DNA from: an uncultured Planctomycetia bacterium
Lineage (GTDB): Bacteria; Planctomycetota; UBA1135; GCA-002686595
Length of the DNA stretch: 8,687 nucleotides
NCBI GenBank assembly: GCA_937952135.1
Contig: CALFYL010000214.1
Coordinates: 1 to 8,687, forward strand
Direction of reading: 5' to 3'
The notes below the pieces were generated by a model. The model saw nothing but the letters and a program-made list of their open reading frames with translations, was not told the DNA's origin and searched no databases. Both the position numbers and the translations under genes were made by a program. Numbering within the stretch: position 1 is the first letter of the stretch; the number at the start of each line of letters is the position of its first letter. Positions 1 to 6,423 of this stretch are shown in pieces.

Positions 1-224
1 AAAACGCCCGCAGCGATACGTTTTGGGCACAGTTTGGTGACAGTTTGACCGCGGAGGTCCGGCGCACTGGCGCGGAGATTGCTTAGATCGCGTCGCATTT
101 CGACCGTCGCGGTACGTTTTGAGCGCGGGTCAGGTGCTGACAGTCCGATGATTGCTGCAATGCTGAACGCACCAACGCGAGCTGGCGACCAGAACCGCGC
201 TGCAATCTGTCGATCCGACTTCAA
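1..224 (-). CDS. Candidate partial gene: N-terminus of a possible exported or membrane-anchored protein
   Basis: One minus-strand frame stays open from the end of the kinase gene to the left edge, about 74 codons. No ATG lies at its head. The best start is a TTG at 224-222 that overlaps the kinase stop as TTGA, an arrangement typical of translational coupling. The N-terminus has a basic stretch (Lys2, Arg5, Arg10, Arg15) followed by the apolar segment VGAFSIAAIIGLSAPD. This resembles a signal peptide or a single membrane anchor. The remainder, with motifs such as VEMRRDLSNLRASAPDL, matches no family I recognise. Third-position GC is 39 of 72 codons by hand count, in line with the relatively AT-rich 3' part of the kinase gene. 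No Shine-Dalgarno sequence is visible. A shorter plus-strand frame (3-86) competes. The stop codon lies outside the window, so length and function are unknown. Confidence 0.4.
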   Translation of the reverse strand, partial: MKSDRQIAARFWSPARVGAFSIAAIIGLSAPDPRSKRTATVEMRRDLSNLRASAPDLRGQTVTKLCPKRIAAGV

Positions 225-3200
225 TGGGTGATGACCCGAAGGCTTAGATTGTCGAACCACCCGTCGTTGCTCTTGCCCTCATTCCGCCTGCTAAGCAGTC
301 GCACTGCAACCGATCGCGCCGTCGGCGGAATCGGAACGATCTCAGAGTATCGGTGCCATCCCCGTGGCGCGTTTCGCTCTCCTGTCCCGAAGGAATAAAT
401 AACTTTTGTCGTGGCGTCTCGAATTTCAACGACCGCCTCCAGTGTATCTCGCAAATTGAAGCTGGCGTAATAGCATTCGAACTCCAATTGCGACCGCTCA
501 TTGCGAATGCCCTGCAGATACTTCTCAAGGTCCACTATCTGGAACAGTTCTCCATACGGATTCACACCCGAATGGAACATGAAACTACCTTCCTGGTGGA
601 CGTCTGGATTCGGCCACCAGTCGCCAGCGCCGTTCACCCAACCTGGGATGTTGCGCGCGGATCCTGGCTCTTCGCAGCTTGGGTTTTTGAGTAGCTGCGC
701 CGAAATCACGGGTCCGGCGGTCTCCGCTGCGTTCGCGCGCCGAAGATCGTCCCTGATCGCCAGTGAGGCACCGTCCGGCGATTGCGCCTCGATGAGACAG
801 AGCGCCCCCAGCGCCGTGGTGTAAATGCGGCCACCGGCGAATCCCCAGGGGTCGCCAGATGCATCCCAAGATCCTCGTTCATCGCCATCTCTGCGCTGCG
901 ACCCGAGCAGTGCCGCGTCCAGCGCAGCGCGCCACTTGGCCCACCTCGCACCTCCAACCTGCTTCAGAGCTTGAGTACCGGCATACCAGTAGTAGAAGTC
1001 GGTGCCAGCTTCTCGAGTAGGAACTGCATCCCAAGTCGGCAGCTTTGTCATCAACCGCTCAGCGTGCAGTTGCATGATAGAGGCCTGATTAGGCTCTTGC
1101 CCGAGTAGAAATCGGCAAGAGAGGCCTATTGCGGTAAGCGTCTCACCGCGAGTCTCGACAAAGTGCGGATTGCGCTTCGGGTCGCGCACGGAGAGCGAGC
1201 CGACCGCAGCGTATCCAACACGACCACTCTTCGTGTCCGTAACTTCGTCGATCCAGTTGAGCGCGCCGCCGTAGGAGTCGGCGGCCACGGGTACGCCTGC
1301 CTTTTCGGCGGCCTTCAAAGCAACGACCATCCAGCCGGTCACCGACGTGTCGTTCTCACCATTTGGGCGATCCTGGTATCGCCAAGCGCCGTGCGCGTTG
1401 CGCGCATCCTCGATGAACCGAACGGCGTTCTTGACTGCTTCGTGCAGTTCTGGAGTGGGCGACCGCTGAAGAACGGATGATAGAGCTAGCGTTGCAATGG
1501 CATGATTATACATGAACGTCAGGCCATTGTTTCTGCTGGGGATTGAACCAGTCAGGGCTTTCTGCTCCCGAAGTAGGGCGTCTACCGCATTCCGAACGAC
1601 GGACATGCGAGGTCCATCGAGCAGAGAGCTGCCGCTTTTGACAAATGCCAACAGTGCCAACCCTGTTACTCCTACCGTATTGACCGATTCACCCCGGTCG
1701 GAACACGTTGATCCACCAATTTGCCCGCATTTGACATCGAATCCGGCCGATTCCCAGAGCCCGTTATCGGATTGGTGGAGCGCGAGCCAGTTCAGAGCTG
1801 TCTGAATCGGACTCGTGGATTCGTCACGAGTTACGACATCACGACGATCACTCCTTGGCTTCAACTCCCTCCTTTTCTGTGCGATCAGCGACTGGTCTGA
1901 GTGTCCGGTTCCGCTGCATTTTTTGCACAAACCGTCGCCGCCACAGATCAGGCAATCCTTGGCGTCAGCTAGCTTCGTCTGGCATTCTTCACAGACCACA
2001 AGCCCAGCGCCGGAAGGATTGACTCGGCAGGATTCGGCTCCACACTGCGGTGTGATCCGTTTACCTTCTCCGCGACACTTTGGGCACCGACCCCAGACGC
2101 CTCTGATGGGCGAGCAATTATCGCATTGCTTGTGCACGGGAATGCTCAGCTTGAACGTATCGTAGTTCCCAGCGGCGTCTCGCACTTCGACCTCAACGCT
2201 GTGCGTCTCACCAGGATTCCAGTTGTCAGGGACATATGCGGGCGGCGACTCGAACACGCCGTTGTGCACCGGATAGCTCCGGCCCTCGAACTTGCAGATA
2301 CAAGGCGATCGGTCTTCAACTAGAGCTTGCACTATGAACCGAGAGCCGGGGAACAGATCCGAAACGTTTGTCTTCAGCGTTGCACGCGGTTTGGAAGTGT
2401 CACGGGTGACAACTAGTTCGAACGGCGTTGTGTTGCCCGCGGAGTCGCCAACGGTGACGATCGTTGTGCGGGACTCGCCATCGGCGTCGCCGGCCGCCAC
2501 GTTTACCTGGAAGCTCCCGTCGCTCTCAATGCGGATCTCCAACGAACCGATCATCGCGGACTTGAGATTCGTGTCCGACGCTTGCAGGGGCACGGTCAGG
2601 AAGGCGCTCCTGGTAGCAAGCATGGCTGGGCTACCTTTGATGCCGACCGCTGGCGGCGTGCTGTCGACCTCGATGCTTCGCCGCTCCGTCATCCGCAGTC
2701 CGCCCGCATCGATCGCGGTGACCTCCAACTCGACTGGACCTTCATCCAGACCATCGAGAACAAGGCTCCACTCACCGTCGGCGTCTGGCGTGGCGCTGTG
2801 ACCAAGGCAGGTCACTCTGACCGCGGAGCCATCCTTCACGCGGCCCGAAAGCGTGACAGGCAGCCTAGCAATGCTCCCCGCCTTCGGTGAGACCAGTTCC
2901 AGCGTGGGTTCGGTCGTGTCCACAGTGACGTAGATCGTGAAGGCGACCTGGAGCCCACCCGGCCGCTTCAACCTCACCTCGATGGGATTCCGCCCCTCGC
3001 GCAACCCACCGATCAGATGCCGAATTCGACCGGCGTTGGGAATGACCAGCGCGCCCGCGATCGTGATTTCGCCGTGCACCTTTTCGTCGACGCTCCCCAC
3101 CAACTCGACTTGCTTGGCCCCGAGTGGCTTCGACACGTCGGGCTCGACGAAATGGAACAGCCCGCGGAGTTCTTCGCTGGCCTCGCGCTCGACTGCCTCA

Positions 3201-4534
3201 ACTAGGTTCGGAGGCAGCGGGGACCGCGACACCTCGCTCGCCTTTCGAAGCAAGCTCGCCGCCTCGATGTGACGCGAGTATCTGCGTTCCTGCTGGGCCA
3301 GAGCTTGATACGCATCCCTCAGTGCATCGCGGACTCCCTCGTGCTCCGGATCGCGATCGAAGACCTGCTCGAGCTTTTTGACGCCCGCATGCAGCGTCTC
3401 AGGGGTCGCCACCTCTCGACGGCCCGCATTGAACAGCGCGTCCAGGGACACCGACGCCTCCGTGGCGCCGCGGGACGACTGGAAATTGCGCCACAGGAAG
3501 ACACCGCCGATCGCGACCAGCACTGTGAGCGCAATCTGCACCGGCCATTGCGCCGCACTTCGAGAGCTGGAGGTGGGCCTGAAGTTCCGGGCCACGCCCT
3601 TGGATTCGACGATCCCTTGCACCGCGCGCTGCACATCCGAGATCGCCTGGTAGCGCCGCGAGGGCGACTTCTGCATGGCCTTGGACACCACGCCGTCGAA
3701 CCGCGGATCGACGTCCACCACCCTCGATGGCAGCTCGAACTTGCCCAGCGGGAGCTCTCCCGTGAGCAACTCGTAGAGCACCACGCCGAGCGAGTAGATG
3801 TCTGCGCGATGGTCGACGTCCTTCGGCGTCTCCAACTGCTCTGGCGCCATGTAGTGCGGCGTACCCAACTGCAAGAACGACTGTGTCAACTTGGGCTCGA
3901 CGCGATCGCTCGCGAGCATCTTCGCAAGGCCGAAGTCCGCGACCTTCAACCGCCCGTCGACTCCGATGAGGATGTTCTCGGGCTTGATGTCGCGATGGAC
4001 GATGCCCTGCTGGTGCGCGTACTCGAGCGCCGAGCAGATATGGGTGACCATCGGCAGGGCCTGAGCAGGGGAGAGCCGCCCGCGTTCGAGGAGTTCGCGG
4101 AGATTCGCACCGTCCACGTACTCCATGACCAACCAGTAGTACGGACCCGACTTGCCCGCGTCGTGGACCGTCACGATGTTGTCGTGCGAGAGCTGCGCGA
4201 GCGCCTGGCCCTCGCGCGCGAAGCGCTGCTCGAACGCAGCGTCGAAGCGCTTTGGAGCCCACAGCAGCTTCAACGCGACGGTCCGCCCGAGACCGCGTTG
4301 CTTCGCTTCGTAGACGGCGCCCATTCCGCCCTGGCCGATCATCCGAACGATCTGGAGGTGCGGGAAAAGCGGCTGGATTTCCTCAGCGGTGGGCGGGGCG
4401 TCCGATCCGTCGCCGGACGACTTGGTTCGAACTTCCGACTCCCCCACGCCATCGGCGAGCATGCACTGGGGGCACATGCCAAGGGGGCTGTCGGCAGGGA
4501 TTGCGGCGGAGCAAGCGGGGCACAAGTTGGTCAT
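221..4534 (-). CDS. Receptor-like Ser/Thr protein kinase with zinc ribbon, Ig-like, DnaJ-type Cys-rich, alpha-toroid and jelly-roll domains
   Basis: This 1437-residue membrane kinase should phosphorylate Ser/Thr on cytoplasmic targets, plausibly the sigma factor encoded just upstream. Visible domains: zinc ribbon (Cys5, Cys8, Cys21, Cys24); PknB-type kinase about 61-306 with GQGGMG 67-72, Lys89, Glu108, HRD 180-182 (catalytic Asp182), Lys184, Asn187, DFG 200-202 and APE 230-232, all key residues present; one membrane span about 332-348; helical TPR-like stretch about 361-460; four Ig-like domains about 470-802, with junctions DTTEP 539, DSTPP 624 and DTSKP 712 and domain ends DAGG 609, DSAGN 697 and DAAGN 786; Cys-rich region 804-873 with six Cys pairs, three of them CxxCxGxG as in DnaJ; squalene-cyclase-like toroid about 906-1255 (DTSVTGW 1062-1068), with no cyclase DxDD motif seen; jelly-roll-like domain about 1278-1437. 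Everything after the span is predicted extracytoplasmic. The start at 4534 is supported by AGAGGA 8 nt upstream and by the zinc ribbon beginning at residue 5. The kinase class is common in planctomycetes and Verrucomicrobia; the long sensor half is the unusual part. The sensed ligand is unknown. Confidence 0.95.
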   Translation of the reverse strand: MTNLCPACSAAIPADSPLGMCPQCMLADGVGESEVRTKSSGDGSDAPPTAEEIQPLFPHLQIVRMIGQGGMGAVYEAKQRGLGRTVALKLLWAPKRFDAAFEQRFAREGQALAQLSHDNIVTVHDAGKSGPYYWLVMEYVDGANLRELLERGRLSPAQALPMVTHICSALEYAHQQGIVHRDIKPENILIGVDGRLKVADFGLAKMLASDRVEPKLTQSFLQLGTPHYMAPEQLETPKDVDHRADIYSLGVVLYELLTGELPLGKFELPSRVVDVDPRFDGVVSKAMQKSPSRRYQAISDVQRAVQGIVESKGVARNFRPTSSSRSAAQWPVQIALTVLVAIGGVFLWRNFQSSRGATEASVSLDALFNAGRREVATPETLHAGVKKLEQVFDRDPEHEGVRDALRDAYQALAQQERRYSRHIEAASLLRKASEVSRSPLPPNLVEAVEREASEELRGLFHFVEPDVSKPLGAKQVELVGSVDEKVHGEITIAGALVIPNAGRIRHLIGGLREGRNPIEVRLKRPGGLQVAFTIYVTVDTTEPTLELVSPKAGSIARLPVTLSGRVKDGSAVRVTCLGHSATPDADGEWSLVLDGLDEGPVELEVTAIDAGGLRMTERRSIEVDSTPPAVGIKGSPAMLATRSAFLTVPLQASDTNLKSAMIGSLEIRIESDGSFQVNVAAGDADGESRTTIVTVGDSAGNTTPFELVVTRDTSKPRATLKTNVSDLFPGSRFIVQALVEDRSPCICKFEGRSYPVHNGVFESPPAYVPDNWNPGETHSVEVEVRDAAGNYDTFKLSIPVHKQCDNCSPIRGVWGRCPKCRGEGKRITPQCGAESCRVNPSGAGLVVCEECQTKLADAKDCLICGGDGLCKKCSGTGHSDQSLIAQKRRELKPRSDRRDVVTRDESTSPIQTALNWLALHQSDNGLWESAGFDVKCGQIGGSTCSDRGESVNTVGVTGLALLAFVKSGSSLLDGPRMSVVRNAVDALLREQKALTGSIPSRNNGLTFMYNHAIATLALSSVLQRSPTPELHEAVKNAVRFIEDARNAHGAWRYQDRPNGENDTSVTGWMVVALKAAEKAGVPVAADSYGGALNWIDEVTDTKSGRVGYAAVGSLSVRDPKRNPHFVETRGETLTAIGLSCRFLLGQEPNQASIMQLHAERLMTKLPTWDAVPTREAGTDFYYWYAGTQALKQVGGARWAKWRAALDAALLGSQRRDGDERGSWDASGDPWGFAGGRIYTTALGALCLIEAQSPDGASLAIRDDLRRANAAETAGPVISAQLLKNPSCEEPGSARNIPGWVNGAGDWWPNPDVHQEGSFMFHSGVNPYGELFQIVDLEKYLQGIRNERSQLEFECYYASFNLRDTLEAVVEIRDATTKVIYSFGTGERNAPRGWHRYSEIVPIPPTARSVAVRLLSRRNEGKSNDGWFDNLSLRVITH

Positions 4535-4542
4535 AGGTTGGG

Positions 4543-4548
4543 TCCTCT
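4543..4548 (-). promoter_or_regulatory. Ribosome binding site of the receptor-like kinase
   Basis: The minus strand reads AGAGGA, 8 nt before the ATG at 4534. It lies in the 54-nt gap after the sigma-factor gene, so the kinase can be translated on its own from a shared transcript. The site falls inside one arm of a small inverted repeat (4544-4550 with 4560-4566). Confidence 0.6.
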
Positions 4549-4566
4549 CGCGGGAGTCACGAGGGG
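4544..4566 (-). other. Possible hairpin over the kinase ribosome binding site
   Basis: Plus-strand CCTCTCG (4544-4550) and CGAGGGG (4560-4566) are inverted copies with one mismatch around a 9-nt loop. In the minus-strand transcript this gives six pairs plus one C/A mismatch, and the arm contains most of the AGAGGA site. It might tune kinase output relative to the sigma factor. The stem is short and GC-rich sequence forms such pairs easily, so it may be chance. There is no T-tract, so it does not look like an intrinsic terminator. Confidence 0.25.
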
Positions 4567-4588
4567 TGTGGGTTCGGGTTACTGGGAT

Positions 4589-5344
4589 TCAGTCGGATCC
4601 CGAAGCACCGAGGGCTTCCATCAGCACTCGAAACTCAGCGTCAGCGTCGTCTGGGCTCTCGACGGTCGCTCGCAGCTCGGAGCGGAGCGCTTTGCGATAG
4701 CTCGCCTTGAGGCGATGCGCCGCGACTTTGATCGCGCCCTCCGTCGTGCCGAGTTGCACGGCGAGGGCGGCGTAGCCCTGCCCCGCCGTGCCCGGTGCGA
4801 GGGTGTGCTTGAGGGCATCGAAGACGCGGCGACCGTTGCGACGCTCGTACTCGTGCTCGACTGTGGCAACGGCCCTCGCCAGCACTTCGAGCGCCCACGC
4901 GCGCTGGAACAGTTGCGCGGGATCGAGCTCTCGATTCGGAATGCGTTGCCAACGCTGCTCGGCCTCCAACTCGTCGAAGGTGACCGCGCGCAGGTCGCCG
5001 CCGCGCTTTTTCGCCGACTGGCGCTCGCGCAGATGGCCGATGTGGAACTCCAGCGCGGTGCGCAGCCAGTCGCGGAAGCGGCCGCGTCCCGCATCCGCAG
5101 ACTCCAAGCGGTGCTTCTCGATGATGTCGATGAGCAGCCCTTGGACGATGTCGACGGCGTCGGCGGGCTGCGTGCGGAGCCGTCGCACGTAGGCGTACAT
5201 CGGCCACCAGTACGCGCGACACAGGTCCTCCAGCGCTTCCTTGGAGCCGGCTTCGTCGCGCGCCGACGCTCGCGCGACCATGCTCCAGCGCGTGGTGCGA
5301 AACGGCGCCTTTGAGCGCTCGCCACGCGGGTCTTTAGGACTCAT
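4589..5344 (-). CDS. ECF-type sigma-70 family RNA polymerase sigma factor (kinase-linked), left module
   Basis: This 251-residue sigma factor should direct RNA polymerase to a specific promoter set. The N-terminal FRTTRWSMV (15-23) is the hallmark opening of a planctomycete/PVC ECF group. Region 2 spans about 35-115, with AYWWPMYAYVRRLR (44-57) and the core-binding DIVQ (65-68), followed by RGRFRDWLRTAL. Region 4 spans about 150-228, with the helix-turn-helix YAALAVQLGTTEGAIKVAAH (191-210) leading to RLKASYRKAL. The start at 5344 is chosen because TTRWS then lies near residue 18, as expected. An upstream in-frame ATG at 5401 would add 19 residues that do not look like family sequence. No Shine-Dalgarno sequence precedes 5344, which is common in this phylum. 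No anti-sigma gene is adjacent; instead a kinase follows 54 nt downstream, pointing to control by phosphorylation (inferred). Family call firm; regulon unknown. Confidence 0.93.
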   Translation of the reverse strand: MSPKDPRGERSKAPFRTTRWSMVARASARDEAGSKEALEDLCRAYWWPMYAYVRRLRTQPADAVDIVQGLLIDIIEKHRLESADAGRGRFRDWLRTALEFHIGHLRERQSAKKRGGDLRAVTFDELEAEQRWQRIPNRELDPAQLFQRAWALEVLARAVATVEHEYERRNGRRVFDALKHTLAPGTAGQGYAALAVQLGTTEGAIKVAAHRLKASYRKALRSELRATVESPDDADAEFRVLMEALGASGSD

Positions 5345-5363
5345 GGCGACGACACGGCGGCGA

Positions 5364-5427
5364 GTCTCCGGGCCGAGGGCGCATGCCCAAAGGCAGCGCA
5401 CCGATCGGTACGAACGAACTCGGAGAC
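5364..5427 (-). other. Candidate structured leader upstream of the left sigma factor
   Basis: GTCTCCG (5364-5370) and CGGAGAC (5421-5427) are perfect 7-bp inverted copies. They enclose a smaller GGGC/GCCC hairpin with a 4-nt loop (5377-5388) and a perfect 10-bp palindrome ACCGATCGGT (5400-5409). All lie 20-83 nt upstream of the sigma start on the minus strand. Together they could fold as a branched leader, or the palindrome could be a protein-binding site. If translation began at the 5401 ATG, part of this would be coding. The evidence is sequence symmetry only. Confidence 0.2.
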
Positions 5428-5515
5428 AACGCGACTAGTAGCGAGCAGCTCATATCTCGCGTCCGACGGGCAAGGTCGATGCGCGAATGTTCTCGGGAAC
5501 GACGGGGAGCGTATC

Positions 5516-6175
5516 TCACCAGGGATTGCCTCGTCCATCCTGCAGCGGGGTCGGCTGAACCGGCGCCGAATCGGATGCGCTCCCGCTACCGAAGAGACGG
5601 GCTCGGAGAGCTGCGCCCCACCGCGGCGTCGGGAGCATGCCCCACGCACCCAACAGGTCGGCCCGGTACTCGTTGCCGAGTTGCCTAGCGTCTGGCCACA
5701 GACGCGCTTGGGCTCGCGCGACTCCGTCGAAGGTGACTGCCATCACGACGGCCGTGATGCACTGGATCGAATGCCAACCCAGGAGCGAGAAGGCGCAGAA
5801 GCCGAGCATGTAGGCGCGATAGAAGGGATGCGCAAGGAAGCCGAGGGGGCGGATCGTCGCGACAGCCTGGAAGGCTCCACCGCTCGGCCGCGCGACGTGG
5901 GTTGCCGGCCGATCCGGCGACAGCGCCAGCCAGAACAGGCGGTTGACCGCGCCGAGCAGCACGATCGCGATCGCGACTTCGACCGTCGTGGGCATCGCGT
6001 TCGGGAACACGCAAAGCCACCCGTGGGTGGCCAAGGACGCGAGCGCACCAGCGAGCACAACTGCATCCGCGACGCGCTGCGGGCCAGCTCGAAAGTGCAG
6101 GATCATCGCGGCGACGAACTGCCCGACGGTGGCAAGGGCGATCAGTTGGGCAAGAACATGAAGTGCGGTGTGCAT
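5516..6175 (-). CDS. Integral membrane protein, isoprenylcysteine carboxyl methyltransferase (ICMT/PEMT)-like
   Basis: This 219-residue protein has apolar spans at about 4-27, 36-56, 66-85 and 118-150; the last may be two helices. The second half shows the ICMT/PEMT-family layout: RPLGFLAHPFYRAYML (109-124) corresponds to the usual R-HP-x-Y-x-x-Y segment, and GNEYRADLLGAWGMLPTPR (167-185) corresponds to the usual G-x-E-Y...P end. Family members are membrane methyltransferases that use S-adenosylmethionine, or uncharacterised relatives. The acidic pair usually seen between these blocks is not evident here (WPDARQ at 160-165), so activity and substrate are uncertain. The start at 6175 is set by GGAGG 6 nt upstream and by the hydrophobic N-terminus; a longer reading from 6328 adds a basic, non-membrane stretch and is unlikely. 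The C-terminal 25 residues are polar and look disordered. It lies 171 nt upstream of, and co-directional with, the left sigma gene. A functional tie to that module is possible but unproven. Confidence 0.7.
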   Translation of the reverse strand: MHTALHVLAQLIALATVGQFVAAMILHFRAGPQRVADAVVLAGALASLATHGWLCVFPNAMPTTVEVAIAIVLLGAVNRLFWLALSPDRPATHVARPSGGAFQAVATIRPLGFLAHPFYRAYMLGFCAFSLLGWHSIQCITAVVMAVTFDGVARAQARLWPDARQLGNEYRADLLGAWGMLPTPRWGAALRARLFGSGSASDSAPVQPTPLQDGRGNPW

Positions 6176-6423
6176 GGGGGGCCTCCAACCAAGGTCACGA
6201 CCGTTTGCGCTGGGGGTTACGCGGAATCCAGGCCGAGCGTCGTGCCTCTCCGCCCCATCGCCACGCCTGGAGAAGAGAGCCGGGAATCGTCGCCTCCGAG
6301 TTGGACGGCGCTTGCAGCGAGTCGTCACGCTCGTTGGCGGCTCTCGCGTTTCTGCGGTCGAGCCATGACAATCCGCGTCCCTTCCCGTCCGAGCGGATCC
6401 CGCCGCTCACCCTGGCCCGCCGC
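6176..6423. promoter_or_regulatory. Divergent intergenic region between the ICMT-like gene and the right sigma factor
   Basis: These 248 bases separate two divergent starts (minus 6175, plus 6424), so promoters for both directions should lie here. I looked for sigma-70 boxes and for the ECF-type GGAAC...CGTC pattern and found no convincingly spaced pair. A plus-strand frame is open through the region, but its translation does not resemble sigma-factor sequence before the ATG at 6424. The role is inferred from gene orientation alone. Confidence 0.45.
6182..6186 (-). promoter_or_regulatory. Ribosome binding site of the ICMT-like gene
   Basis: The minus strand reads GGAGG followed by six C residues and the ATG at 6175. 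It is the strongest Shine-Dalgarno match in the window and decides the start of the 219-residue form over the longer upstream reading. Confidence 0.75.

Noticed and set aside
3..86. Plus-strand partial frame of 27 codons ending at TAG (84-86), which reads plausibly as the C-terminus of a protein.
   Set aside because: Only 27 codons are visible and no family is recognisable. The minus-strand frame over the same bases is open for the full stretch and has a signal-peptide-like start coupled to the kinase gene.
3269..5314. A 681-codon plus-strand open frame opposite the kinase and left sigma genes.
   Set aside because: It lies antisense to two genes with clear domains. Its translation is low-complexity and Arg/Leu-rich, as expected for a reverse-strand shadow in GC-rich DNA, and shows no domain.
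5345..5401. N-terminal extension of the left sigma factor from an ATG at 5401.
   Set aside because: The extra 19 residues are unlike family N-termini, and the start at 5344 puts the TTRWS motif at the expected distance.
5489..5500. Short inverted repeat GTTC/GAAC with a 4-nt spacer just downstream of the ICMT-like gene.
   Set aside because: Arms of 4 bp are expected by chance, and no T-tract follows that would make it a terminator.
6163..6423. N-terminal extension of the right sigma factor from an ATG at 6163.
   Set aside because: It would overlap the divergent gene's start, and the added 87 residues show no sigma-factor pattern.
6176..6423. Possible ECF-type promoter (GGAAT...CGTC) upstream of the right sigma gene.
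   Set aside because: The spacings seen are about 10 nt or lack the downstream box, against about 16-17 nt expected, so no promoter is called.
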